Shown here: positions 51,347 through 63,437 of the stretch, piece by piece
How the letters are laid out: each line of letters opens with the position of its first letter
Numbering within the stretch: the first letter of the stretch is position 1
Source of the DNA: Unio delphinus
Taxonomy: Eukaryota; Mollusca; Bivalvia; Unionida; Unionidae
Assembly (NCBI GenBank): GCA_029339505.1
Contig: JAQISU010000119.1
Coordinates: 2,879,001 to 2,943,000, forward strand
DNA length: 64,000 nucleotides
Direction of reading: 5' to 3'
Position numbers and translations under genes: made by a program
Notes under the pieces: generated by a model
What the model was told of the DNA's origin: nothing
The model's database searches: none
What the model saw: only the letters and a program-made list of their open reading frames with translations

Positions 51347-54300
51347 CACCTCTGCGTCTGTTGCACTCAAGACAAGTCAGCATCACATTATCTCTCCTAT
51401 GACCAACACTGTTATTCTTCCTGTCTACGGTAAATTGGCTGGGGTCTTTATCCGACCAACATCAACGCATTATACAATTGCAACTCGCGCAGTGATTATT
51501 CTTTTGTTGTTTCAGTGTGATTATAAACTCGGCAAAAAATGTCAAATTTTCTGCTATTTCTTTTGTCCTGTTCTTTATGACTAGAGAGTTTTTTTCTGAT
51601 TCTATAATCTCTGGACAATATCACTTATTGTAGAGCCATTATAATCTAAAACAACTCTTAGAAGTTGATTTATTCTTTGTACTCTAGGCACCGCAAGATA
51701 AACTAAATTCGACCACTCGATGTGATTATCTATGATCCAAACAATTGTATAGGATATAGTCAACCCCTGCGAAGAATGTTTAGTCGCTGTGTATTTTAGC
51801 TTCAATGGAGATTTATCAGCACGTAATCCATCTTCGACGACATTGATATCTACTAACACAATATCATTTAACACGAAAATCTGCTTCTCAGTCCCTGACC
51901 ATGTTAAGCCAGGTATATCAACTTCGATATTTTGTCTTTGTGTATCCTTGAGTCTATAACACTGTGGCATTGGAAGTGTTGCACATTTTCTTTATGCATG
52001 TTAACTTCACCTGAAGTGTAAATCTGACTATCTTTCTACTTGCCACTATCAAATCGTTTTTGCTCCAGGCTTCCCAGAAGTCATTTATTGGGGTTTTCGA
52101 AATTATTTCACGTGCTATTTCACACTGGATTCTATCCGCTTGTAATCTGATTAGTTTTTTGAACTCGCGTAATTGTTTATCAAGCGCTCTATGATCGGTA
52201 TTAATTTCTTCATAATAGTCTACAAAATTCTTCAGCCAATTATGTGGAGACAAACCGACAAATGGTGGTCGTTGACCATGATCGCCACAAATTATCAGTG
52301 TTATATTCGCTAGCAATAACCAACCTAGAAACTTTTGGAATACATCTAACGACACTGTGCAAATCTCATCCCAAATGATGTTTTCAGGAATATATTTCTC
52401 GCCCATTCGATCAGGAGTCCATTTGTCACCTTTCCATCGAAACAAACTAATATAAGTGCAAGCATTAATTTCTCGTTGTTTCATCTCTCTTGCAAGTCTG
52501 TGTGTTGGTGTTAACATAATCATGTTTGATTTCCCTCGAAATAATTAAATCGCACGAGTCGTCTTCCCTGGCCCACCTCAGTCGTTTAAATAACTGGTTT
52601 ATTATATACATATTTGATCGGAACACGACGTTGCATTAGATAGTTCCGATATCTGATTATTTTTCAAGTAATTGTTTTCAATCGCAACATCCGCTGATTT
52701 GGAATAATCACGCAGTATTTCCTTTTTAATTATCCATGATCCACAACTCTCGTCTGAATTAGGAAATTCAGCAACTGTTTCTCTATGTTTTACGTCTATA
52801 TAAAATGAATCAGTGGCGACTCTAACCGCGTTTTCAGGAAATCTATTTATCATCCAAAGTAAATTAATAGAAGCGTAAGCCAGCATATACGACCTTAAGT
52901 AGGTATATTGAGGATTTTCTCCATTTGAGTAAGTGACAATAGTACCCAATGAGGTTCCATCGGATAAGAAAGCATCTTTACGATCGACATATATACCCCT
53001 AAATGTTACATCTGCGATTATAAAGTCGTATTCAACATCATCTAATCAACTGAAAAAGAATATCGTTTGTGGTCGTATCTTCCACCTAGTGTGAATTTAC
53101 CAATTATTCTTCTACCGAAATATTTTGCGTGTTTATTTCTAGCTTGAAAAATTCCTTTGGATCATTTCACGATATATTCTCCGTCGAGATCGGGGAATAG
53201 TTTTTTTGTTTTCGCTGATTATACTATGTAGACTATCGGGTTGTGGTAACCGTACTTCAGTTTGTTTTCGATATGATAGAATTGCTTCACTGAGAATCAG
53301 CGATACCAGCATTTTAGAATGAATCATATACCCTAATAACATTATTGGCATCCAGTGTTTTTTTCAGAGATGTGTCTACCAAACCAAACAATAACAACAC
53401 GGATGAAGTCCTTTAACCAGATCAAATGATGCCACACGAGCGAATCCGGTTAAATCAAAATCAGGCAGTGGTCCATTAATCGCAACACGGGTCATCTCAT
53501 GTGTCGGATGTCAAAATATTTTGAAGTACTCAGAACACTCTCCATACCCAATAAAACTCCCTGGATAACACCCAGTCATATCAATCGACGCAGCTTAATT
53601 CGAAATCTGAGATAACTCCTGCGCGTGTTGGTTTATATAGATTTCTCGTTCTTGTGAAATGAGCTGCAACTGATTGAATTGTAAAACAGTTTCTTAATAA
53701 TTGTTCGTCGAAAGCCGTTGAAAACCACAGCTATTATTTTCATCTCGTAATTCGCCGTTGGGTCTTACAAATTGATCGAATTTACCCTATTCGACTTCAA
53801 AACTGTGAAGTAACCACACTGACACAGGATCTTTTCACTTAAATTGTAAATAAAATCATATGCATTTCCCCCCATAATGTTCCTCTCGGGAGGACTCCAC
53901 GGTTAGATATTTTATGGCCATATTCCGCGGAAATATTGTTACCGCAGGTGTCCATGCATGTTGGTTATGGTTAATAATTTTGATTGGAGATCCTATTAGT
54001 TAATATAATATCTCGCCTTTTACCATCTCTACGGATAGTGGAATTTTCATTATCCGTTATAACTCGGCCACATTTTGAGTTCTTGCTCCGCTCTCATTCA
54101 CTGTAAATCCCCATTCGTGTATTGTTTTGCGTCATATATCCGTCATTTTATTTTCAAGCAACGCATTTGAAGTGTTCTATTGTTCGTTCTGCTACACGAT
54201 TCAACGACGAATATTTCATTGGTTTTAGTTTTTTAATACTCAGTTTATCATCTATCGGATAGATTCCGTAAACGACTGCTGTTACAGGATATGACCTCTC

Positions 54301-54760
54301 GTAACAATGTTTGTCAATCTCAGTCAGAATTCCGCGTTTGGAATCCTGACTCACATTGACAGATTTATTATTTTTCAGGATGGTTTCAAATTTGTCGCGT
54401 ATCATCCAATTCCCCGTTTCTAAGCAGATAATGAATTTCACTCTAAGAATACTTTTTCTTGTCAAGATGCGATATTATCACTGCTGCTATTTCATCGTTC
54501 ATGGTAGCATTAACACAAACATCAATTCAAAATGTTGACCAACAGTGCGATGCTCCATCGCGCTTGAATTCATTAAAACAATAACGGATTTTACCCAACA
54601 TGACTTATTAGACTCTTTGGTTCATCAGTGGAGAATATATCGATATTGAATTCATTAATTTTCCTAGGAGTAATGAAATAAATGTCCCGTGTAGTATTTT
54701 ATGGTTCTATCCCTAGGAAATATTGTTTCCGCGGAGGTCCAAGCGTGTGGGTTCACAATT
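51339..54760 (-). pseudogene. Polymerase-helicase-HNH, E4 copy, decayed
   Basis: Recognisable from the HNH end (51339-51520) through helicase motifs (CGDHGQRPP, KHSSQGLTIS, AVPRVQRINQ) and polymerase motif C (VATDSFYIDVK) to the N-terminal half. Walker A is damaged near 52575. Several frame breaks and a deletion around 53580 are present. The polymerase segment around VKYLxxxRDRTVK occurs twice: in place near 53900 and again at about 54690-54760, next to the junction with MCP. Confidence 0.75.
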
Positions 54761-55151
54761 ACGCAGTCATATGATATTTGATAAATTTAATGCTAATGAA
54801 GTCTCGTTGAGTGTAAACGGCCAACAAGAACCAACCGAGCATGTTTTAATTGATTACAGACAAAACCAAATAGCACGCTAGTATCATCCTTTGCTATTAT
54901 TTATGGGACGCAATAATAATGTAGATACCGGAGTGCAAATATCACAGTTGGATTTTAAAAACTTATTTTCCACCTATTACTTTTCATTGGAACATCTTGA
55001 CCAGCCAATCCCTCGTTGAAATATACTTTCGAGGTCGTGTAACCGCTGATCCTGTTGGTGGTTACAGAGCAGTTGCTGTTATTCTCAGTAACAAATCAAT
55101 GCTACTATAGGTGTTGGTGGATGAATGAAAGTAGTTGATGCACAAGTGTAA
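54761..55151 (+). pseudogene. Major capsid protein C-terminal third, E4
   Basis: HMIFDKFNANEVSLSVNGQQ through FKNLFSTYYFSLEHLD, then AVILSNKSM to the shared C-terminal end. Frame breaks near 55005 and 55110 and an in-frame TAG near 54880. Confidence 0.65.
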
Positions 55152-55184
55152 TGTATCAATTAGATCAATCTGTTATTAAATAGA

Positions 55185-55506
55185 ATATCATATAGTCATG
55201 TTAGTTTTACGTTAACTCCTAGTCAAATTAAAACATCTCAGTCGGAATCAGCTAAAAAATGTAGAACCACAATAACGCTGAAGCACAATCAGATGTCAGT
55301 GGTCAGAATAAACTGGCATTGCCAGCTCGTCAAATAAAACACTTCAATGATGCCATCAAAGATAAAAAAGGTGTTCATATCACTATGCGGCCGCGATCAA
55401 AGACATGATACAATCAGGCGGTATATTCCAACTTCTCGCTGCGTTACCAGCATTTATTTCAGCAGAGGCCCCAGCGGTAACGGCCTGAGACTAGAAACAG
55501 TTTACT
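55185..55506 (+). pseudogene. pX-like protein, E4 copy
   Basis: The start ATG is ATA, then SYSHVSFTLTPSQIK, LALPARQIKHFNDAIKDKKG and SGGIFQLLAALPAFISAEAP follow with two frame breaks. It passes directly into a shortened LRL tail. Confidence 0.55.
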
Positions 55507-55519
55507 AACCATAGTTCCC

Positions 55520-55937
55520 ATGTCAAATTTTTATTTACGCGATGCTGCTAAAAACTTGCGATACAAAAATTTAGAGGTGTCTTTTTGAGAGATCAATTAC
55601 CACAACAACCTAACAGCGTTGAAACCGGTAATATTAATCTGGATAACAGCACCGGACCTGGAACTCACTGGGTTGCATACGCGATTGAACAGCACGCAAT
55701 TGTTTTTTCGATTCAAATGGGTTAGCGCCACCTAAAGAATTTAGGCATTATACAAAAAACTTAAAAACTCCTATCTGGTATTCTAGACTACCAACACAGA
55801 AAATGAATGTCCCACCAATATGCTGCATAGAAGTATTAAACGTACTCAACGATATTTCATCATCTGGAAAACCACCCAATAAAACCGTACACGAATATAC
55901 GAGTAATCGCTTTTTAAAGAGAAATTATATAAAATAA
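55520..55937 (+). pseudogene. Adenain-like protease, E4 copy
   Basis: MSNFYLRDAAKN, then RGVFLRDQLPQQP and ETGNINLDNSTGPGTHWVAY with the catalytic His. The FDS.G block is shifted near 55705; PTQKMN and ICCIEVLNVL follow, where the catalytic Cys is retained. Confidence 0.65.
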
Positions 55938-55938
55938 C

Positions 55939-57024
55939 ATGATTGATATTTGGGGGAGATTTTTAAAAAGCCTGAAAAAGTCGACTGAGGAAATATCTGC
56001 AACCAGTGAGGTAAAACAATCGAACATGAAATAGCTGAGATGTTAAATCTCGCAAGTTTTGACCCCAATGAAATAGTTGTATTTCAAGATCGTCAGAGTA
56101 AATTGAAAACTAGTAATGTTTCCCTTGATGATATTTTAGTTAAACGATGCAACGCAGTAGAAGATACTATCGCGTTGTTTTCCGATCAGGGTAATCTCAA
56201 ACCGGTTTTACTTTTTTCAACTATTGTGGATAGAATTAACAATTTAGAACCATTAAAAAAACTACGCGATTAATATGACGAGCATATAAGTAAATTCGAT
56301 CAATTTCCTGAATTACAAAGAAATATAATTGACAATATTGACAAACCTATATTAGATTTCTTTGGAAATCCACAGGTGACCACACCGAAACTCACGGAGA
56401 TAAAAACCTCCTTGGATAATTTGTCAAAGAAGCGATCCGATAAAGACGCTCATGTATCTTAATTTACTACGTTACTTAATAACTTTTAATGGACCGATGA
56501 CTCCATTGATAAATGTTTTGGTAAAATAAATTCGAAACCCGATGATGCTAAAATAGATCTCGGTGATATTATCACAAAAATCGATGAAATAACAGAGATT
56601 AATCGGCAAATATAAGTTGTTTGCGAATATATTAAAACGAGCAACGATGTTATCAGGGATGATCTACGGAGGATGATAGAAAAACTGGAAAAAATAAAAT
56701 CCCTAACGAACAAATAAATATCATAAATAACGTGTACGCGATTTAATACGGATCATTGACTTGGACACCATCCACTAACATATTAAATATCACCGCGGCC
56801 CTCAAAGGTATATATCGATTAACACTAGTGACTCCGGCTTAACTTAATATTTCATCAACGAGCTCATCTGGGGTCAACAACATGATATTAACGATCATCG
56901 ACCAGGAAAAACTGAACAATTCATAATAACATCCACTGATAATAATTTAGCTAGAGTTTCAGTAACATGGTATGTGGAATTCGAAGCGAATTTAAATAAA
57001 CAATTAAATTTAGTTATTTTGTAA
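55939..57024 (+). pseudogene. Fibre-like protein, E4 copy with one shaft unit
   Basis: MIDIWGRFLKSLKK start, one SNVSLDDILVKRCNAVEDTI unit, then a longer non-repeated coiled-coil region than in E2, and a distal beta domain with SSTSSSGVNN and TWYVEFEA. Several stops. Shows variation of shaft repeat number among copies. Confidence 0.55.
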
Positions 57025-57032
57025 TAAATGAA

Positions 57033-57530
57033 ATGTCATCACAGCATTATCGCTATGATCAGATCAGAAAATTTCAAACTAAACTCAAAACACTCACCGA
57101 GGAGTACCAAACAAAAATTAAAAAAAACCGGCGAAGAATCACCCCAGTTGATGTCACCGTGTACTCGATATCAGGTGTAATCACCGGTATAATACTCTCA
57201 TCATTGACAATGGTCGCCCCGATAGCTTTTCCAATTTGTATATCCGCGTCGACAACAATCGCGGGAATTATTTAAATAATAAAAAATATCATCATGCAGC
57301 CAGCGTAAACTACAAGACTACGTATTTAAATTCCATGTTGTGTCAACCGCATACTCCCAATTATCCTCGATGATATCGTAGTCACTCGATGACACATTGA
57401 TATCAGATAATGAGTGTTCAACGATGCTACATGTTTATGATTCCTTTATGTCATAATTAGAAAAACAGCACGAGTATAATAACAATGGCGACATCACAAG
57501 AACTACTTTAACGAATAGTAGAAAATACCC
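57033..57530 (+). pseudogene. Two-helix membrane protein, E4 copy
   Basis: MSSQHYRYDQIRKFQTKLKT, then DVTVYSISGVITGIILSSLT and VAPIAFPICISASTTIAGII. A stop or shift near 57275 is followed by SSCSQRKLQDYVFKF-like sequence in another frame. Confidence 0.55.
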
Positions 57531-58446
57531 CCCCCCCAGTGAAAACCAGCATAATCTCAATAAACTAAACAAACCCTGAATTCAGTGTCATTTCCTTACT
57601 GCGGTTCCAGTTAAGACAATAGAACTGGCAAACGTACGAGTGTATCACAGTTGGCCTAACATTAGATCAGCACTTTTCGGTGGTCAACAACCGAATAATT
57701 CACTGGTGTTTACGAGTAGAAATAAATCCGATGGTACTCCAGACCGGTACGTTGTTGCGTTACCATCTGGTTCCTACCAAATTGAACAAATCAATCACGA
57801 ATTACAACGTAGAATAAAATCCATTACTGGAAAAGAATCGAAAATCGCTATAACAGTTCATGAACTAACACTTTGATCTGCCATTGAGATAAACACGTCT
57901 AGATATGCCGTAGATATATATCAGAGCTTGATAAGAACAATACTGGGTTCACCTGAAATAACACCTCGACAAGAAACCGTTAAGTTGCCACCTGAACCGA
58001 AATAATCTGATTATATTTATGTTAAGGAGGATTATCATATGGCTTTTATAAAATATCTTAGAGTATATATCAAGTCGAGATTTTTTGTTTTAGGTGGAAG
58101 TGGAAACAACCAATTGCTTATACCATCACAAAAAATATTACCAAACATTTCACAGAAAAAAACAATGATTTTGAAAACACGAATAATAATTTAATACAAT
58201 ATGATTTCATCCGGGATCAATTTATCAAGAATGTTGAACGATGTAACAAAATTATCGCATACATGGAAACACATCATTTAAAAATAATTCAAGAAATATT
58301 AGGTCACGATAATCCTAAAACAAGAACAGTTTGCGGCAACATATAATATACGCGTAGAATATATATCCCCGATTTTAAATTTATAGGATATAATGTCTCA
58401 GAGATGAAAAAAATATCTCAATGATGTCATCGATTATGATTTCAAA
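57487..58446 (+). pseudogene. Penton-like protein, E4 copy, cut by E5
   Basis: Starts MATSQELL and continues with several breaks: VRVYHSWPNIRSALFGGQQP, ALPSGSYQIEQINHELQRRI, then IQEILGHDNPKTR. The sequence stops inside the helical middle where the E5 terminal motif begins at 58450. Confidence 0.6.
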
Positions 58447-58719
58447 AGGAGCAGCAGAGAGAGTCAGCCCAGTACTTTTTCAGAACCCCATCGATGGGTC
58501 ATAATAATTTTTATCGTAGAAGCCTTATTTTATCAAAATATCGAAAAAAAATAGTAACACTGTCAGGACTACATCATCGATGACAGTGTTGGGGTTGTGA
58601 TGGTGGGGATATCATTGGCGGAGTGGGTGTTGAAATTTTTTGAAAAATTCTTAGGAAAATTCTTTGTGAAATTCTTTTAGAATTTTCATTTTCATTTTCA
58701 TTTCCATTTTCAATGATTT

Positions 58720-59082
58720 TTTTTGTTACCCAAATAGCGATGTTATCATTATTTCCCGTTGTGAGTTAGCATGAGTAATATTGACCGGTAATAAACACAG
58801 ATAACAAAGATAAAAAACAAACACAGATAACGGGAAATTCTATAAACGTTCAGGTAATATTTTTTCAACGAAATCTCAAAACGCTGCTACCTGACATTTA
58901 TTTTTTGTTACCGAGAATCCTTCGAAATTTCCTGTTATCTGTTTTTGTTATTTATCTTTGTTATCTGTGTTTGTTACCGGTCAATATTACTCATGCTAAC
59001 TTAAAACAGGAAATAATGATAATTAACGCTGTCAGAAAATATTTTTTGATTTCGGGTAACAAAAAAAATATATTTTCATTGT
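58720..59082. repeat. Long inverted repeat (arms about 115-150 bp)
   Basis: The left arm from about 58735 to 58839 pairs with 58925-59060, for example GTTAGCATGAGTAATATTGA against TCAATATTACTCATGCTAAC. The agreement is high with a small extra segment in the right arm. The central about 85 bases contain a second inverted pair (CAGGTA and TACCTG). The structure could be a foldback element, an origin or a transcribed hairpin. Confidence 0.8.
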
Positions 59083-59089
59083 TATAGTA

Positions 59090-59293
59090 ATGCCAAACAA
59101 AGCGAGGTATTTAACCGCAAATGATGAACGAAAAATCATTGAATCACGAGAAAAAATTAGACCGATTGACATAGCAAAACAATACAAAATTTCATTTGGA
59201 GGTGTATATAAGATTTGGAGGGAATTTAACCCCGATGAGAAATTCATTGCAGGATATGTAGCAACGAAACGAGTAGCAAATTTTTCAAAATAG
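59090..59293 (+). CDS. Small helix-turn-helix protein (67 aa)
   Basis: NDERKIIESREKIRPIDIAK, then QYKISFGGVYKIWREF, is a good homeodomain-like helix-turn-helix of the type found in transposases and resolvases. Basic residues are frequent. It has no counterpart in E1-E4. The frame ends in an A-rich stretch and may continue, shifted, into the next ORF. A repressor or DNA-binding accessory role is plausible. Confidence 0.45.
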   Translation: MPNKARYLTANDERKIIESREKIRPIDIAKQYKISFGGVYKIWREFNPDEKFIAGYVATKRVANFSK

Positions 59294-59337
59294 ATAACCG
59301 CGTTAGATAAAAAAAAAATGAGATTAAAAAAGCCGAG

Positions 59338-59598
59338 TTGTTAGAACGTTGTAAAGAAGCCAGTGTATACAATGAAGAAGTAAAACAACTTGCAAAAGTC
59401 AAAACTGAACTTCATGCTAAGTTTATTAACGCGTTACGAGGATTAAATATATTTGAAGAATATGTAAAACCAATTGACGTATTAACACTAGAACACGCAA
59501 AATTAGATCAGTTGAAAATTATGATACAACAAACACGTGAACAAATCTCCGAGCATGAAAATCTCAATGAACCTTTACAAGACAAATCAGCGGAATGA
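59338..59598 (+). CDS. Coiled-coil protein or C-terminal part of the helix-turn-helix gene (86 aa)
   Basis: Charged heptad-rich sequence (KEASVYNEEVKQLAKVKTEL, then HAKLDQLKIMIQQTREQISE). It begins 45 bases after the preceding stop, with an ATGAGATTAAAAAAG-like start and an A run in between, so the two may be one gene broken by a frameshift. No homologue in the other copies. Confidence 0.35.
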   Translation: MLERCKEASVYNEEVKQLAKVKTELHAKFINALRGLNIFEEYVKPIDVLTLEHAKLDQLKIMIQQTREQISEHENLNEPLQDKSAE

Positions 59599-59754
59599 AC
59601 TAAAACAAAGAAAGATCTTGAGGAAAGGATTTCCAATCCGACTCCCACGAAAATCGAATCTGTCGATCAAAGATTTTTAATGACAGAATATTCTGAATTT
59701 TTACCTCCTGTTGAATTAGAAAAACTAGCTTTAAATTACATAGTAATTTCGATA

Positions 59755-60786
59755 ATGGCAAATGAATCACTGACAACTAGACTAGCCAGAGAGAGACCAT
59801 CTGCACTCAAAAAAATATATCCCGTTGAGAGACGCTGTCAGAGAGCAACTACAACAACGACAGCAACTTCAAACAGAATTTTCCGCTGATACACAAGAGT
59901 TATTTTCACCGATAACCAGTGCTACCAAAGATGTGTAAGCCGCAGTGGAATCTCTTACAGGATTTCAACGTGGTGATGTACTTCCTGTATTTAAAAAAAT
60001 AGCATATCGATCCAAACAAATAAAAAAATCAACGAGAACACTTCCTGGTGATATTGTAACCGCGGTTCAACAACAAGAACAACAACAACAAAAACAAAAT
60101 TTTCAGCCAGAAAATCCCTTAGATTCAGAAGGGGATTTACCTGAAGGAGCTACAGCTGATATTATACGATATTACACATCGGACAATCTTTTTACCAATG
60201 AAGCGCTAGATACAATTAGAAATATTAATTCATGTAACGAATTAATTAAATTTACCAAAGATAATTTTAAAAATAGAAAATTTTATTTAAAAGATGATAG
60301 AGCTAGAAATTTTATAAAAGATCAGGATGCTTGGATAAATAAAATATATTTAGCAAGTAAAAATAAAACGAGAATAACAAAGTCAATAAAAGATGAGTAC
60401 GAAGTTTTTAAGGAAATGTAAAAATAGATATACAAAAAATACAACATCTAAAACCAAAACCACCACCGTACACAACGGATCCAACCGAACAACCTATGGT
60501 GAAAATAGCAGTAAGTGAAGATCGACTTCCAGTAAGCGGACAAGGATTTGGTGAAAATTCAAGAGTATTTTCAGATCATTTCTGTCCTGGTAATATTTTC
60601 AATAATATATAACGGTTAGAAGTTCACATCCGAGGAAAACGAGCTGGAAAAAACTCCCACGAAATAATTAATGAAATTGCTGATATTTGTAGACGGTTAT
60701 TTAAAGGTGGAATTATACATGTATCAACGTACCGAGAGTTTATTAATGAGCTCGTGGAAGATTATCCTGGGTATCTCAGTGATTGA
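59755..60786 (+). pseudogene. Conserved long structural-block protein, E5 copy
   Basis: MANESLTTRLARERPSALKK start, soon frame-shifted (near 59815); TEFSADTQELFSPITSATK follows in the next frame, then the open frame 59945-60421 and, after a stop at 60419-60421, the C-terminal KRAGKNSHEIINEIADICRR block. It ends REFINELVEDYPGYLSD, confirming the natural end. Confidence 0.6.
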
Positions 60787-60881
60787 AAGTGAAAATTCTT
60801 TCAGAATTTTTCAGTGAAAATCTCTGAAAGAATTTTTAATGAGAAGTTTAACATTTAAGTTAAACGTTAACAGTATAAAGA
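60787..60881. other. Spacer with paired short palindromes
   Basis: GTGAAAATTCTTTCAGAATT and GTGAAAATCTCTGAAAGAAT lie back to back right after the stop of the previous gene, followed by an AT-rich leader. Confidence 0.55.
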
Positions 60882-61380
60882 ATGATTATACACTACAATC
60901 ATGATAAACCAGCTAACGTTTACGTGATAAACTCAAGACACCAGGTTTATAGAATGTATTACGGAGATGGTCTTGGTGATTCAATAAAAGGATTATTTTC
61001 AAAAATGGCTCCAAAGGTTTCACCCTTTGTAAAACAGATGGGGATGAAAGCTATTGAGGTTGTTCGTGATAAAGGAATTTCCGCTGTTGGAGATCTCACT
61101 GGAAAGGCTTTTTCTTTTGCGAAGGATAAGGTAACGTCTTTAGTTAGACGAAAAAAAAGCCGCCACTGTCTTCGACAGTAATGCCAGCGCAAGTTATCAA
61201 AGCAATACATGAGGCAGTACAACAAAAATTAGACTCGTTGGCGACTCCGTCTTTGGCTATTTCTGAAAGAATTCTCACAGATGAAATTTCAAAAAATCTC
61301 CAAGATAATATAATTGCAAATATTATAGCGGGAAGTGGGTTTGGAAATTCGAAGAATTCTCGTCGACGAGTTAGACCATA
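60882..61380 (+). pseudogene. pVI-like protein, E5 copy
   Basis: MIIHYNHDKPANVYVINSRH, YYGDGLGDSIKGLFSKMAPK and an amphipathic body, open to a frameshift in an A run near 61155. The second frame continues MPAQVIKAIHEAVQQKLDSL and ends IIAGSGFGNSKNSRRRVRP, again a protease consensus followed by a basic tail. Confidence 0.65.
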
Positions 61381-61411
61381 ACGATTATAAGGATTATAAG
61401 TATTAAAAAAA

Positions 61412-62843
61412 ATGTTTAAACATAGATCTGATCCAGCCTTCGACATGGATGTCCCACCAGATAAAATTGATTATGTACAAAATTATTAATTTTATTCTTA
61501 TCAAGTTATAAACCCCAATCAAGGAGGACGAATTGAACTTCAAGTTCAAGATACCAGTAAATAGTTTCTACCGTGTGAAGCATTCATTGAAGTAGAGGGG
61601 GAAATTGTAACAAATGTCGCGAAATACACCATATGATAATAACCCAAATATCCGATTTTGATTTATTAATAATGGAATTATGGCGTTGTTTGAAAGATCT
61701 ATGCATCTTATAGATGCAAACGAAATTGAAGTTATATCGAATGATCTTGATATTGCTACAGGGATAATTGGATTAGCAAGATACTCTGACGATTATACAA
61801 GATCTGCTGGGCCATCGATGATGTTCTCGAAGGATATTACCGATAACGGTGATCATATACAATACGTTAAACTACAGGTAAAAAAGATACAATTGATGGT
61901 GATCAACCAGTTGACCCAGAATATGAAACAAAACCAACAACTGATAAATTTGATATTATAAAAAGATCCAATCCCAAACATAACCTCGGATTTGCAACAC
62001 GAGTAGCAACATTACAAGGACAACGCAGACAATTTTCATGCGCGATTCCACTTCATCATATATTTGGATTTTGTAGAAACGTTAGAAAGGTTATTTATGG
62101 AGCGAAACACACAATAGTATTAATGAGAAAAAGCGATGATGATAATGCAATCTGGCGAGCTGCTGGTGTTCCAGCCGGTAAGGTAATTTGTCAAAAATAG
62201 CATTATGGATGCCTGTGTTAACACCATCAATAACATCGGTAGCTCGGTTGCTGGATTGTATGCATCAAATCAAGGAGGAAAGAGATTGCTAGGCTGGTTA
62301 TCTGTATCTACGGATTCTAAAATCGATAACATCAATGATGTATTTACTTGGCATTTGGCATCTAAACATGGTATTTCAGCTCCACGACATATCTTTATAG
62401 CGTTACAATATAATGCTCGAGTTGGTAATCAAGAACAGAGTCATATGATATTTGATCAATTGGATGTCAGGGAAGCAACGTTAAGAATAAACAGCCAACA
62501 AGAACCCAGTGAAGAAGTACAACTCGAATACGGTAAAAATCATATCGCACGAGCATATCATAGATTACTGTCATTTATGGCCCGTGATCAGAATGTTGAC
62601 ACCGGTCTACAAATATCTCAGCTAGATTTTAAGAATTTATATCCGATATATTACTTTTCACTGGAACATCTCGATCTAACAAGACAATATGTTATTGATG
62701 TATATTTTAAAGCCCGGTTAACAAGTCCCGCTGGTATTGATAATTATAGAGCAGTTGCCGTTATTCTCAGCGATAAATCAATGATGTTAGAAGGAGTTGG
62801 GGGACGAATGAGAGTCGTAGATGCACCAGTGGAAAATCTATAA
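61412..62843 (+). pseudogene. Major capsid protein candidate, E5 copy
   Basis: MFKHRSDPAFDMDVP start. TAA near 61487, TAG at 61562-61564 in the DTSK-x-FLPCEAFIE block (the position that is TAA in E2), and frame breaks near 61620, 61900 and 62190. From 62205 the C-terminal half is open and ends VVDAPVENL. It shares the YRAVAVILSDKSM end with other copies. Confidence 0.65.
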
Positions 62844-62927
62844 TTGAATCTCTTCGAAATTTTCATTGAAATCCTTCAGATTTTCCATTTCTTAATCTAT
62901 AATTGAATCAATCGGTGTTATATAAAA
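62844..62927. other. Spacer with short palindromes
   Basis: Contains TTCGAAATTTTCATTGAAAT and a repeated TCTATAATTGAATC element flanking it, between capsid and pX-like genes. Confidence 0.45.
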
Positions 62928-63414
62928 TGTCGTATAACACTATTAATGTTACATCGACACCTGGTCAGATAAAAAAACTTCAATCAGGATCAGCCCAACA
63001 ATGTGGAACTACGATGACGTTAAAACAAAATCAGATGACCGATGGATCAAATAAGTTATCGTTGACGAAAACTCAGGTTAATCATATTAATAAAGCTTTC
63101 AAAGAGAAAAAAGGAGTTCAGATTAATTTATCTGCAGCTGCTATAAAAAATATGGTAAAAACCAGAGAAATATTTCCGTTCCAAGCTGGGATTCCAGAGT
63201 TGATTGCAGCAGCGGCCACAGCGGTAAATAAAGCGGTGGCGTTAGGAGCTGCTGGCGCTGGAGCCAGTGCCATCGTTAATAAAGTGTTGGGTAAGGGGAT
63301 AAAATCAGGTGGAAATATTTCACGTAAAAAAAAGGACGAGGACTAAGACTACCCGGAACACCTCCGGGATGGATATATCGAGGATCCGGCCTACGACTAA
63401 AACGACCAATTTAA
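62928..63414 (+). pseudogene. pX-like protein, E5 copy
   Basis: MSYNTINVTSTPGQIKKLQS, LSLTKTQVNHINKAFKEKKG, FPFQAGIPELIAAAATAVNK and a basic end open to 63346; then, in another frame after an A run, GLRLPGTPPGW and a final LRLKRPI repeat. The double TPGQ/KTQ repeat and LRLPGTP end match E2. Confidence 0.6.
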
Positions 63415-63437
63415 TGATAAAATCTGGAGGATTTCAG

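Larger units (their letters stand above)
49915..58449 (+). mobile_element. E4: element with internal deletion, truncated on both sides
   Basis: Starts at the ATPase start codon region and contains zinc-ribbon/PLA2(+), integrase(+) and polymerase-helicase(-). It then passes directly into the C-terminal third of MCP(+), pX-like, protease, fibre-like, membrane and penton-like genes. Cys-rich, HNH, small, long structural, pVI-like and the first part of MCP are deleted. On the right it is cut by the terminal motif of E5 at 58450. Confidence 0.75.
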
